Assembly: GCF_013166515.1 (NCBI RefSeq)
Contig: NZ_JABKKJ010000009.1
Coordinates: 38,813-102,812 of the forward strand
Direction of reading: 5' to 3'
Source: Xylanibacter caecicola
Lineage (GTDB): Bacteria > Bacteroidota > Bacteroidia > Bacteroidales > Bacteroidaceae
Length of the DNA stretch: 64,000 nt
Shown in pieces: positions 37,641 to 46,638 of this stretch (within the stretch, counting starts at the first letter, position 1; the number at the start of each line of letters is the position of its first letter). The position numbers and the translations under genes are program-made. Under the pieces are notes generated by a model, which saw nothing but the letters and a program-made list of their open reading frames with translations, was not told the DNA's origin and made no database searches.

Positions 37641-39017
37641 AAATATATTTCCGAGAACTTCATCTGTTGTGATTTCTCCGCCCGTTATTTCAGACAGATG
37701 GAATAGACAGAGACGTAGGTCTTGACTTATGAGGTCGGAAGAAAGACCGGTGGATATTCCTTCGCATACACGATGTATTGCCGTTTGAGCGTTTGTTAGG
37801 GCTTCAAGGTGCCGGATATTGGTTACAATAACATCATTATCGGAAAGAGTGGTGATGCCCGAAAGTGAAATGAGAAGGTTTTTCAAGGTGTCAATATTTG
37901 TGCCAGTCTTTGCAGAGATTGAAATCAGTGATGTGGAAGATGGGGGTAGGGCAGTCGGCAAAGTAGGTTTGAAGTCAGGACGCAAGTCTATTTTGTTGCA
38001 TACGACTATAAGCTTTTTATTTTCACAAGCGGTATGCACCTTGTCTATAAGCGATCGGAGGGAAGATTCATATTCGGTAGCGTCCACCATTAGCAGTACT
38101 ATTTCTGCACGGCGTATTTTATCGTATGTGCGCTCTATGCCGAGATTTTCTATTACATCCGATGTATCACGTATGCCTGCAGTGTCAATGAAGCGAAAAG
38201 TCATGCCGTCTATGTTTACCGTATCTTCTATTACATCGCGTGTTGTGCCGTGTATGTCGCTGACAATGGCACGTTCGTCCCCCACGAGAGCGTTTAGAAG
38301 AGTTGATTTACCGGCATTTGTTTCACCGATAATGGCAACAGGTATTCCATTTTTTATAACATTTCCGAGATTGAAAGAGTTTATGAGACGCGCGATAAAC
38401 CGTTCTATCTGTGATGATATTGCGGCAAGTTCCGTGCGGTCGGCAAACTCAAGTTCTTCATGATCTGAGAAGTCCAGCTCTAATTCCAATAGTGATGTGA
38501 GGTGTAACAGCCTGTCACGCAGGATGGAAAGTTCACGGCTGAAAGCTCCACGCATCTGGTTCATTGCCAACCGATGTGCGGCTTCCGATGTGGATGCGAT
38601 AAGATCGGCAACAGCCTCTGCCCGGCACAGATCCATTTTTCCGTTAAGAAAGGCACGTTGTGTATATTCGCCAGGCGTAGCATTACGACATCCTGCACCG
38701 ATAAGCATTTGCATTACCTGCTGTAGAATATATGATGACCCGTGGCATGATATTTCGACAGAGTCTTCACCTGTGTATGAATGTGGAGCCCGGAATATGG
38801 TTACGAGAACTTCGTCTATCACTTCACCGTTTTCTCTTTTTATATATCCAAAACATACTGTATTGGGGTTTCTCTCAGAGAGAGGACGGGTACCATTGCC
38901 TGCCGGTGTAAAGATCCTTTCGGTTATGGCTATAGCATCGGGACCTGATACTCGTATTATACCTATTGCACCGCCGGTTGCCGTGGCTATTGCACATATT
39001 GTATCTTGGCTGTTCAT
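37617..39017 (-). CDS. mnmE: tRNA modification GTPase MnmE
   Basis: 466 residues from ATG 39017 (MNSQDTICAIATATGGAIGI). N-terminal tetrahydrofolate-binding domain; central G domain with GETNAGKSTLLN (P-loop, ~231), TT of DIHGTTRD, DTAGIRDT and CNKIDL; C-terminal FCVGK containing the catalytic Cys. With MnmG it installs the cmnm5 group on U34 of several tRNAs. An in-frame ATG at 39098 would add 27 atypical residues and overlap the lysozyme gene, so it was rejected. Intact, although the island ends at its 3' boundary. Confidence 0.96.
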   Translation of the reverse strand: MNSQDTICAIATATGGAIGIIRVSGPDAIAITERIFTPAGNGTRPLSERNPNTVCFGYIKRENGEVIDEVLVTIFRAPHSYTGEDSVEISCHGSSYILQQVMQMLIGAGCRNATPGEYTQRAFLNGKMDLCRAEAVADLIASTSEAAHRLAMNQMRGAFSRELSILRDRLLHLTSLLELELDFSDHEELEFADRTELAAISSQIERFIARLINSFNLGNVIKNGIPVAIIGETNAGKSTLLNALVGDERAIVSDIHGTTRDVIEDTVNIDGMTFRFIDTAGIRDTSDVIENLGIERTYDKIRRAEIVLLMVDATEYESSLRSLIDKVHTACENKKLIVVCNKIDLRPDFKPTLPTALPPSSTSLISISAKTGTNIDTLKNLLISLSGITTLSDNDVIVTNIRHLEALTNAQTAIHRVCEGISTGLSSDLISQDLRLCLFHLSEITGGEITTDEVLGNIFKNFCVGK

Positions 39018-39033
39018 TGTCGATTGTCTGTTT

Positions 39034-39762
39034 TCAATGGTGTCTGAAGCGTATTTCCCGCATGCTATGCCTGCCCATAAATCTGCTCTTGTCAACAAAA
39101 GTATTTATGCCGTTTATCTTTCCCTTTGCAGTATACTGCCACATTGTATAATCGCGGTTGTCAGATAGTTTGGGTTCCGTTGCCGAATACTGTGCAATCA
39201 TGAGTTTGTATCCGTCAAGTTTTCCTGCAAGGTGCTTGTTGTAGAAATTTGTATACGTATAGACAAGAGGCTTCTGTTTATATGCCTCTTCCACCAGTTT
39301 AAGAAACTTAAATAGAGAATCACAGAACTCTTCTGTGCCAAGACGTCCTGTTGTTTCTATATCTATCATCGGTAAAAGGTCCTGATCCCCCGGACGACAC
39401 TGCGATTTAAAGTTCTCAAGCTGCTGTGTGAGTTCAGCCTTTGGACGGAAGAAATGGTATGATCCTACTTTCAATCCGTAACGATGTGCCAGTTCAATAT
39501 TCTGTTTGTATGTACGATCTATATTTGTTCCCCCTTCTGTGGCTTTAAGGTATACATAAGCCATTTTGCTGTTTTCTCCTACGGTTTCCCAGAACACTTC
39601 GCCTTGATAATGACTTAAGTCAATGCCATGTATGTGCTTGCATGTGTCTTCGCACTGTATGTAACTATCTTCTCCATTTGTCTGCGCGGCTATATGGCAT
39701 GGCATGGAAACATAATATATAAAGGATAGGAGTATATATATATAGGTGTGATATTTTTTCAT
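39034..39762 (-). CDS. Secreted GH25 lysozyme (N-acetylmuramidase)
   Basis: 242 residues from ATG 39762. Signal peptide MKKYHTYIYILLSFIYYVSM then PCHIAAQ. The GH25 fold shows HGIDLSHYQGEVFW (catalytic Asp of DxSxxQ), YVYLKATEGG, GSYHFFRP and LLPMIDIETTG (the DxE catalytic acid). The family cleaves the peptidoglycan glycan strand; exported form suggests cell-wall remodelling or competition. It ends 16 bases before the mnmE start. A -7 box TATCTTTG lies at 39776-39769, so close that the transcript may begin at or next to the ATG. Confidence 0.9.
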   Translation of the reverse strand: MKKYHTYIYILLSFIYYVSMPCHIAAQTNGEDSYIQCEDTCKHIHGIDLSHYQGEVFWETVGENSKMAYVYLKATEGGTNIDRTYKQNIELAHRYGLKVGSYHFFRPKAELTQQLENFKSQCRPGDQDLLPMIDIETTGRLGTEEFCDSLFKFLKLVEEAYKQKPLVYTYTNFYNKHLAGKLDGYKLMIAQYSATEPKLSDNRDYTMWQYTAKGKINGINTFVDKSRFMGRHSMREIRFRHH

Positions 39763-39820
39763 ATAATGCAAAGATACTATAAAACAGAGTGACAGCAAAA
39801 TAAATCCGGCTGTTTCTCAA

Positions 39821-40648
39821 CTATTCTTCTATTTCAGACAGCCTTTTTGTAAAGTCTGACACAGTTCTGCATACAGTTTCCGCAGGCATGTATCCGAAAT
39901 AACGAATACCGGAAAATACGCGCCCGACCGTCAGACGCGGTACATTATCCATTTCTGTCATGTTCTCCACCGGATGTGCCCCTACCGTGTCTTTCACTTT
40001 ATCCATGAAACTATTCATCAAGATTACCGCTTTGCTGTCTTTACCATGTACAAAGGGTATCTCGTCATCATCAAAGCCAAAGAAAAGTATCAGCATGTTT
40101 CCAATGAGGTTTACCATTTTTTTTATACCAAGTCTTCCCAACCAAGTCTCCAGTTTGACAAAGTCTACGTTCTGCCCTTGTTGTCTCAAAAAAAGCCCGA
40201 GCTGTATCAGACTGTACATATCAATCCCAACACCTGTCATGCTATTGATATTCTTTATTATTATCTCCAGCATGTTCAATGTTGCAACCGATGTATCTAT
40301 ACTGTGGTATTCCCCATATACAATATGTTTCAACTTCAGATTGTTCATGGCATTGGCAAGACGTGGCATAACATATTTGTCCCTTACATGCATCGAAATC
40401 ATTGTTATGCGATTGTTTGCCGAGTCTGCTTCACGCCTCATCAATTCCAACATATCCTCGGTAAGATTCATATTGCGATCTTCTTCATGCGTAATTATAC
40501 CCTTTGCAAGATACGGAGTCACACTGAGAAAATATGCTGTGGCGATGGTCTGTTGCCACTTGAACTGCGACATAGGTTCGATTTTGCAATCGCACCCGAA
40601 AGCCCCGCAAGAAAGAAGACTGAAGAAATTTCTATTTATAACCTCCAT
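39821..40648 (-). CDS. Uncharacterised Bacteroidales protein
   Basis: 275 residues beginning MEVINRNFFSLLSCGAFGCD and continuing IEPMSQFKWQQTIATAYFLS. Predicted soluble or peripheral, with one hydrophobic patch (KKMVNLIGNMLILFFGFDDD). I have seen relatives in Bacteroidales genomes without an assigned function; the opening is somewhat like that of putative nucleotidyltransferase-related proteins, but the catalytic residues are not visible. It begins 4 bases after the end of nhaC and is probably in the same transcript. Confidence 0.7.
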   Translation of the reverse strand: MEVINRNFFSLLSCGAFGCDCKIEPMSQFKWQQTIATAYFLSVTPYLAKGIITHEEDRNMNLTEDMLELMRREADSANNRITMISMHVRDKYVMPRLANAMNNLKLKHIVYGEYHSIDTSVATLNMLEIIIKNINSMTGVGIDMYSLIQLGLFLRQQGQNVDFVKLETWLGRLGIKKMVNLIGNMLILFFGFDDDEIPFVHGKDSKAVILMNSFMDKVKDTVGAHPVENMTEMDNVPRLTVGRVFSGIRYFGYMPAETVCRTVSDFTKRLSEIEE

Positions 40649-40652
40649 TTTG

Positions 40653-41930
40653 TCAACTGTATTTTCGTGGATATCTGAAGAGAATGGCAGCCGTAGATGC
40701 TACGAACAAAGCCATCGGATAGTACATATATCCGAGTATTGCCAACGGAGACAGCCCGGACAAAGTCGCTGCAAGCAACAGTTGCGCACCGTATGGCAGC
40801 AGTCCTTGTGTGCAACACGAGAACGTGTCCAGTATACTGGCACACTTGCGTTTGTCAACGCCATGGCTGTTGCCTATGTTCTTTGCAATGTCGCCCACTG
40901 TAAGTATGGCAATGGTGTTGTTTGCCGTGCATATGTTTACCATACTCACAAGAGCCGCAATCACAAGTTCGGCTCCCCGTTTCTGACGTATGCGCCTTGT
41001 CGCCACCTTTATTATATATTCAATGCCGCCGTTTCTGCGTATAAGTTCCAGCAGTCCGCCCGCTGTCATGGTTATTATTATAAGTTCACTCATACCACAT
41101 ATTCCGGTATTTATTGCCGACAACCACGATATCAGGTCGTATGTCCCGTAACAAAGACCTATAATTCCTGTCATAACCGTACCCATGATAAGCGTTGCCA
41201 ACACGTTCATGCCGCATACGGCGGTGACAAGGATAAAAAGATAGGGTATAACTTTTATATACTGTATGCTGTCGGTCGTCATTGTCGATTGCAGATCCCA
41301 GCCTTCGGCAATGTAGATGCAGAGCACAACCACTGCAACAGGCATGGTTATGAGAGAATTTACTATAAACTTATCACTCATTTTGCATCCCTGTGTGCTT
41401 GTCGCTACGATAGTTGTGTCGGAGATAAACGAAAGGTTGTCCCCAAAGAAGGCACCACCGGCTATAATTGCCACTACAAATGCAACGTCCGTACCTGTAG
41501 ATGTTGCAATTCCCGTCGCTATCGGTGTGAGCGCAACTATTGTTCCCACACTTGTTCCTACTGATAATGATATGAAACATGCCGTGACAAACAGTCCGGC
41601 AAACAACATGTTGCCGGGAAGCAGATCAAGTGCAAGACTTACCGTGGCATCAATGCATCCCATCTCTTTGGCAGAGTTGGCAAATGCTCCGGCAAAGATA
41701 AATATACATATCATCATCATTATGTCCTTGTTGCCTGCACCGCGGCAAAACGTTTCAATGCGCTTGTTAAGCGGAATGTCGCGTGACAGGGCAATGGCAT
41801 ATACTGATGATGCTATGAACATTACTGCTACAGGCACTTTATAGAAATCTTCCGCAATGATAGATGCAGACAGATAGAGCACTACAAAGAGTAGCAGAGG
41901 CGATAAGGATATGATGCCTTTATTGTTCAT
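40653..41930 (-). CDS. nhaC: NhaC-family Na+/H+ antiporter
   Basis: 425 residues with about ten to twelve hydrophobic segments. The signature GGAFFGDNLSFISDTTIVAT near 160 is characteristic of NhaC antiporters, as are VGTSVGTIVALTPIA and SMVNICTANNTIAILTVGDI in the second half. Exchanges cytoplasmic Na+ for H+ or transports an organic substrate; several NhaC relatives carry metabolites. Its position after uxaA, with 97 bases between them, leaves open whether it serves hexuronate catabolism. Confidence 0.88.
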   Translation of the reverse strand: MNNKGIISLSPLLLFVVLYLSASIIAEDFYKVPVAVMFIASSVYAIALSRDIPLNKRIETFCRGAGNKDIMMMICIFIFAGAFANSAKEMGCIDATVSLALDLLPGNMLFAGLFVTACFISLSVGTSVGTIVALTPIATGIATSTGTDVAFVVAIIAGGAFFGDNLSFISDTTIVATSTQGCKMSDKFIVNSLITMPVAVVVLCIYIAEGWDLQSTMTTDSIQYIKVIPYLFILVTAVCGMNVLATLIMGTVMTGIIGLCYGTYDLISWLSAINTGICGMSELIIITMTAGGLLELIRRNGGIEYIIKVATRRIRQKRGAELVIAALVSMVNICTANNTIAILTVGDIAKNIGNSHGVDKRKCASILDTFSCCTQGLLPYGAQLLLAATLSGLSPLAILGYMYYPMALFVASTAAILFRYPRKYS

Positions 41931-42027
41931 TATGATATCGGTTCATCTTTTAGCAAGGGAGTTGATGAAGAATACTCTTGCATCAACTCCCCGCATATGA
42001 TAATATAACAGTGAACGGACGACTGTT

Positions 42028-43524
42028 TTAAAGCGTCACACCGTTCTTGAAAATGGATATTTCCCTATATCCGTTTTTCTCATTACAAGTTTTTTCACCG
42101 TTTGCAACGGCAATAATCTTGTCTACAAACTTCTGCAACAACGCAGGCATGTCGGTGCCTTCTATAAGTTCGCCTGCATTGAAGTCAATCCAGTTTGGCT
42201 TGTTGTTGTAAAGATTTGTATTGGTAGAAATCTTCATTGTAGGTATGAATGTGCCGAAAGGCGTGCCACGTCCGGTCGTGAACAGCACAATCTGACAGCC
42301 GGCAGAAGCAAGAGCCGTTGATGCCACGAGGTCGTTTCCCGGTGCCGACAACAGGTTAAGCCCCTTTGTCTTCAGGCGGTCGCCATAGCCAAGCACGCCG
42401 CTTACCGGAGCACGTCCGCACTTCTGCGTACATCCAAGAGCCTTGTCTTCAAGCGTAGATATGCCGCCTGCCTTGTTTCCGGGTGAAGGATTTTCACCTA
42501 CAGGCTCACCATGGCTCAAGAAGTATTCCTTGAAATCATTTACAAGCTTTACCGTCTGCTCAAACAATTCCGGAGTTTCACAACGGTTCATCAATATTGT
42601 TTCGGCTCCGAACATCTCAGGAACTTCCGTCAATATGGATGTTCCGCCCTGTGCAACTATGAAGTCCGACAGTTCACCTACAAGCGGATTTGCCGTGATA
42701 CCGCTGAAACCGTCGCTACCGCCACACTTCAATCCTACGCGCAGTTCGCTGAGCGGGCACTCCGTACGCTCGTCTTTCTTTGCTATCTCATACAGTGAGC
42801 GCAATATTTTCATACCCTCTTCAACCTCGTCACCCTTGACATTCTGCGTGATAAGGAACTTTATTCTGTCCTTGTCATAGTCTCCCAGAAGTTTTTCGAA
42901 CTGGTCCGGCTGGTTGTTCTCACATCCGAGACTCAACACAAGCACTGCACCAGCATTCGGATGAAGCACCATGTCACGCAAAACCTTGCGTGTATTCTCA
43001 TGGTCCTCGCTCAACTGTGAGCACCCATAGTTATGATGCCAGGCATGTACTGCATCTATTCCTTCCAGATTTGTCTCTTTTGTCAGCAACTCGGCAAGGC
43101 GTTCGGCTATACCGTTAACGCATCCTACAGTCGGAACAATCCACACTTCGTTACGTATACCCACTTCGCCGTTCTTGCGAACATAGCCTTTGAAAGTGCG
43201 CTGCACCTTCTCTATGTTCAGTTTTTCATCCACCGGCTTATACTCATACGAAAGTGTTCCTGACAGATTTGTCTTGAGATTGTTTTCGTTTACCCATGTT
43301 CCGGCTTTCAGATCCTCCATGGCATGACCGATAGGATAACCGTATTTGATGATGTTATCACCCTTATTCGTATCGTTGATAAGTATCTTGTGACCGGCCG
43401 GTGTGTCCTGTAGAACGCAGACCTCTTTATTGTCCACATTTATGGTTTCGCCTTTGTTCAGTTGGCGCAGGCAGACAACAACCGAGTCTGCCGGATTGAT
43501 TTTGATAAATGATGATTGATTCAT
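42028..43524 (-). CDS. uxaA: Altronate dehydratase (UxaA)
   Basis: 498 residues. N-terminal SAF-like part (KINPADSVVVCLRQLNKGET) fused to the dehydratase proper: NEVWIVPTVGCVNGIAERLA, AWHHNYGCSQLSEDHENTRK, LKCGGSDGFSGITANPLVGE and FTTGRGTPFGTFIPTMKIST. UxaA converts D-altronate to 2-keto-3-deoxygluconate in galacturonate breakdown. The product feeds KdgK, encoded divergently at 44839, and then the aldolase at 45951. The start is 18 bases after the lacI-type gene, so the regulator and enzyme share a transcript. Confidence 0.95.
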   Translation of the reverse strand: MNQSSFIKINPADSVVVCLRQLNKGETINVDNKEVCVLQDTPAGHKILINDTNKGDNIIKYGYPIGHAMEDLKAGTWVNENNLKTNLSGTLSYEYKPVDEKLNIEKVQRTFKGYVRKNGEVGIRNEVWIVPTVGCVNGIAERLAELLTKETNLEGIDAVHAWHHNYGCSQLSEDHENTRKVLRDMVLHPNAGAVLVLSLGCENNQPDQFEKLLGDYDKDRIKFLITQNVKGDEVEEGMKILRSLYEIAKKDERTECPLSELRVGLKCGGSDGFSGITANPLVGELSDFIVAQGGTSILTEVPEMFGAETILMNRCETPELFEQTVKLVNDFKEYFLSHGEPVGENPSPGNKAGGISTLEDKALGCTQKCGRAPVSGVLGYGDRLKTKGLNLLSAPGNDLVASTALASAGCQIVLFTTGRGTPFGTFIPTMKISTNTNLYNNKPNWIDFNAGELIEGTDMPALLQKFVDKIIAVANGEKTCNEKNGYREISIFKNGVTL

Positions 43525-43542
43525 GATATTTACATTTAATAT

Positions 43543-44607
43543 TTATAATTGTGTTCTTCTGTAAAAGTCCACGTTCTCTTTAGTCAACAGTTCTATCGGC
43601 ATATAGTTAAGCGGCTCGACCTCTTTCTGCAGTACGATATATTTAAATAAAGTGTCCACGCAATAGAAGCCCTGCATGAAAGCATGCTGCGCTATAAGGA
43701 ACGAGATGGAGCCTTTCCGCAGGCATCTGGCATTCTTTTCCACCATGTCATATCCCATTATCTGCATGCCTTTACTGTTGTTTCTTAGAAAGAAATCCCC
43801 TACGATATGTGCTTTTGAGCACAGAGTTATGCAATGGTGCACATCAGGATGCAGTTTGAAAAACTCTTCCAATATCCCGTCGTATTCATTCTTGTCCTCA
43901 TCCAAAGGCAGGTCCAGCTCCAGTATCTTGATATGAGGGAAATGGCTTCTCATATATTCTTTGAAACCTATTTCCCTGTTTTCCTGCTGCTTGCTGGCAA
44001 GTTTGCCGTCCTTCATCTGCTTCATCAGCATTATTTCCTTTTCCTGCGAAGCTATTAGCATGAGTATTTTTGCAGCAAAATATCCGCTGTTCTTAGAGTC
44101 CTGACCGACAAAAGACAGCGGCTTCAGTTCTGCCATATACGAATCGAGCAGTACGAACGGTATCTCCCGTTCATGAAGCTTGTCTGTAAATTCTTTTGTT
44201 ATATCCGTTCCGCTCGGCACCACTATCACCCCGTTCGGATTGCATTCCAGACACTCTGTGAACGTTTTCCTGAACGAATCGTAGTCGTATCGCTTGTAAT
44301 ACAATATCTTTACATCGATATGGAAATCGCGACGCAACTCACAGGCTTTGGCAACGCCTTCTTCAATCTCTTCCCAATATGTCTCGGATTCGTGCTTTGG
44401 TATTATACAATAGAATGTATACGACTTGTTATAAGCCAGTGCACTGGCATACATGTTGGGCTGATAATCAATTTCTTTCAGTATTTTTTCTACTTTCTCA
44501 CGTGCAGTCTTTGAAACATTGGGGCGATTGTGGAGTATGCGGTCTACAGTTCCGACCGATACCCCCGACTTTTCTGCAATATCTTTTATTCTGACTTTAC
44601 CGCTCAT
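43543..44607 (-). CDS. LacI-family regulator of hexuronate genes
   Basis: 354 residues. N-terminal LacI helix-turn-helix (VRIKDIAEKSGVSVGTVDRI, then LHNRPNVSKTAREKV) with a degenerate hinge, and a periplasmic-binding-like effector domain (GVIVVPSGTD, VLLDSYMAELKPLSFVGQDS). GTVDRILHNR is the variant seen in Bacteroidetes regulators of this group. It stands between divergent kdgK-eda and its own uxaA, the classical place for a regulator of both units. The inducer is probably a hexuronate or ketodeoxy sugar; inferred. Confidence 0.88.
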   Translation of the reverse strand: MSGKVRIKDIAEKSGVSVGTVDRILHNRPNVSKTAREKVEKILKEIDYQPNMYASALAYNKSYTFYCIIPKHESETYWEEIEEGVAKACELRRDFHIDVKILYYKRYDYDSFRKTFTECLECNPNGVIVVPSGTDITKEFTDKLHEREIPFVLLDSYMAELKPLSFVGQDSKNSGYFAAKILMLIASQEKEIMLMKQMKDGKLASKQQENREIGFKEYMRSHFPHIKILELDLPLDEDKNEYDGILEEFFKLHPDVHHCITLCSKAHIVGDFFLRNNSKGMQIMGYDMVEKNARCLRKGSISFLIAQHAFMQGFYCVDTLFKYIVLQKEVEPLNYMPIELLTKENVDFYRRTQL

Positions 44608-44671
44608 TTGTTTTTGATTGTCGCTTAAAAATATGTGTTACGGACGTTTTAAGATATAATATATGGTTATG

Positions 44672-44679
44672 CAAAATTA
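44672..44679 (-). promoter_or_regulatory. -7 box (TAATTTTG) of the lacI-type regulator/uxaA unit
   Basis: Minus-strand TAATTTTG fits TAnnTTTG, 65 bases before the regulator ATG. Extended, TACTAATTTTG is the exact mirror of the kdgK promoter element at 44771-44781. Confidence 0.55.
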
Positions 44680-44773
44680 GTAATAAAAACTGATTTGCCC
44701 GAATACAGGCAGATGTTTTTTAATAAAACCGCCTTTTTTCATTCATTTATTTGCTTGATTACAAATAAAATAC

Positions 44774-44781
44774 TAATTTTG
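44774..44781 (+). promoter_or_regulatory. -7 box (TAATTTTG) of the kdgK-eda unit
   Basis: TAATTTTG fits TAnnTTTG and lies 58 bases before the kdgK ATG. The 11-base TACTAATTTTG occurs inverted about 95 bases upstream for the divergent regulator gene, so both promoters could be controlled alike. Confidence 0.55.
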
Positions 44782-44838
44782 TGAACGTAATGAAAAAACA
44801 AACAACAATCAATAATTCTAATTAAAACAATTAAGACA

Positions 44839-45861
44839 ATGGCAAAAGTTGTAACATTAGGCGAAATAATGCTTCGCCTTTCTCCTAACGGAAACGACCG
44901 TTTCATTCAGACAGATTCATTCCGTATCATCCCCGGTGGCGGTGAGGCAAACGTGGCTATCAGCTGCGCCAACTACGGACATGACGCTTATTTCGTAAGC
45001 AAACTGCCTGAACATGAGATCGGACAGATTGCAGTTAATTCACTGCGCCGTTACGGAGTCAACACACAGTTCATAGCACGCGGCGGAGAGCGCGTAGGTC
45101 TTTACTATGCAGAGACCGGTGCTTCGATGCGTCCGTCAAAGGTTATATACGACCGTGCCCACAGTTCCATATCAGATGCAGACCCCTCTGACTTCGATTT
45201 CGATGCCATTATGGAAGGTGCAGACTGGTTCCATTGGTCAGGAATTACTCCTGCCGTATCGGACAAGGCTGCAGAACTGACCAGACTTGCTTGCGAAGCT
45301 GCAAAGCGTCACGGTGTTACTGTTTCCGTAGACCTCAACTTCCGCAAGAAACTGTGGACTTCGGATAAAGCAATCTCTATCATGCGCCCGCTTATGAAGT
45401 ATGTAGATGTTTGTATAGGCAATGAAGAGGATGCTGAACTTTGCCTCGGCTTCAAGCCCGATGCAGACGTAGAGGGCGGTCAGACCGACGCAGCCGGATA
45501 TGAAGGCATATTCAAGCAGATGAAAGAAGAGTTTGGTTTCAAGTATGTTGTTTCTACTTTGCGTGAAAGCTTCTCGGCTACATTCAACGGCTGGAAGGCT
45601 CTTATCTATGACGGAAAAGAGTTCTACCAGAGCAAGCGTTATGAGATCAATCCGATTATCGACCGTGTAGGCGGCGGTGACTCGTTCTCTGGCGGTTTGA
45701 TACACGGTCTGCTTACAAAGCCGACACAGGGTGAAGCCCTCGAGTTTGCAGTGGCTGCTTCTGCTTTGAAGCACACTATCAACGGCGACTACAACCTTGT
45801 AAGCGTTGCTGAAGTAGAGTCTTTGGCAGGCGGAAATGCTAACGGTCGCGTTCAGAGATAA
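44839..45861 (+). CDS. kdgK: 2-keto-3-deoxygluconate kinase (PfkB family)
   Basis: 340 residues. PfkB fold with GEIMLRLSPNGNDRFIQTDS, the substrate-binding GGGEANVAIS (~32), VSVDLNFRKKLW (~168) and the catalytic DRVGGGDSFSGGLIHG (~275, GxGD with Asp base). Phosphorylates 2-keto-3-deoxygluconate to KDPG. A 15-base intercistronic hairpin separates it from the aldolase gene 89 bases downstream. Confidence 0.94.
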   Translation: MAKVVTLGEIMLRLSPNGNDRFIQTDSFRIIPGGGEANVAISCANYGHDAYFVSKLPEHEIGQIAVNSLRRYGVNTQFIARGGERVGLYYAETGASMRPSKVIYDRAHSSISDADPSDFDFDAIMEGADWFHWSGITPAVSDKAAELTRLACEAAKRHGVTVSVDLNFRKKLWTSDKAISIMRPLMKYVDVCIGNEEDAELCLGFKPDADVEGGQTDAAGYEGIFKQMKEEFGFKYVVSTLRESFSATFNGWKALIYDGKEFYQSKRYEINPIIDRVGGGDSFSGGLIHGLLTKPTQGEALEFAVAASALKHTINGDYNLVSVAEVESLAGGNANGRVQR

Positions 45862-45880
45862 TATTCTAATTCTGTTTTCT

Positions 45881-45921
45881 CAGGTTTGCGGATATAAAAG
45901 TATATAATATCCGCAAACCTG
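45881..45921 (+). terminator. Intercistronic hairpin between kdgK and eda
   Basis: Perfect 15-base arms, starting CAGGTTTGCGG (45881-45895) and ending CCGCAAACCTG (45907-45921), with an 11-base loop. No long T run follows, so it may attenuate or stabilise the upstream message rather than terminate fully. Confidence 0.6.
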
Positions 45922-45950
45922 ATGACAGTATATAACAATAATAATATACA

Positions 45951-46619
45951 ATGGCAAAATTTGATAAGGTTGCAGTTCTGGCTAAAATAGGTCAGACTGG
46001 AATGGTTCCGGTGTTCTATCACAAAGACGCCGAGGTGGCAAAGAAAGTCGTAAAAGCTTGTTATGACGGTGGCGTACGCGCTTTTGAATTTACAAACCGT
46101 GGCGATTTCGCACACGAAGTATTTGAAGAAGTTGTAAAGTTTGCAGCAAAAGAATGTCCTGAACTGGCACTTGGCATAGGTTCGGTTGTAGATCCCGCTA
46201 CGGCAGCTCTGTATATTCAGCTCGGTGCATGCTTTGTTGTAGGTCCGCTTTTCAATCCTGAGATTTCAAAGATATGCAATCGTCGTCTTGTTCCCTACAC
46301 TCCTGGTTGCGGAAGCATATCGGAAGTAGGTGCGGCACAGGAAACGGGCTGCGATCTTTGCAAGATTTTCCCCGGCGATGTTCTCGGTCCCAACCTTGTA
46401 AAAGGTCTTATGGCTCCCATGCCTTGGTCAAAACTGATGGTTACAGGCGGTGTTTCGCCAGACGAAGCAAATCTCACCTCATGGGTAAAGGCTGGCGTTT
46501 ATTGTGTCGGCATGGGTTCAAAACTGTTCCCGAAAGATGTTATAGCAGCCGAAAACTGGCAGGCTATTACAGACAAGTGTGTTGAAGCATTAGGTTATAT
46601 TGCCAAGGCACGCGGTTAA
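45951..46619 (+). CDS. eda: KDPG/KHG aldolase
   Basis: 222 residues, a class I aldolase of the KHG/KDPG family: [32 protein letters not shown] (Glu of the active site), [20 protein letters not shown], then [20 protein letters not shown] (with a conserved FNP), [18 protein letters not shown] and KIFPGD with the Schiff-base Lys. Splits KDPG into pyruvate and glyceraldehyde-3-phosphate, closing the pathway from altronate. The sensor gene starts 19 bases downstream. Confidence 0.94.
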   Translation: MAKFDKVAVLAKIGQTGMVPVFYHKDAEVAKKVVKACYDGGVRAFEFTNRGDFAHEVFEEVVKFAAKECPELALGIGSVVDPATAALYIQLGACFVVGPLFNPEISKICNRRLVPYTPGCGSISEVGAAQETGCDLCKIFPGDVLGPNLVKGLMAPMPWSKLMVTGGVSPDEANLTSWVKAGVYCVGMGSKLFPKDVIAAENWQAITDKCVEALGYIAKARG

Positions 46620-46638
46620 TAATGCAATAAAAGGTTTC

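Noticed and set aside
46295..46585. Alternative frames within the aldolase gene
   Set aside because: Shadows of eda, which has a complete family-typical sequence.
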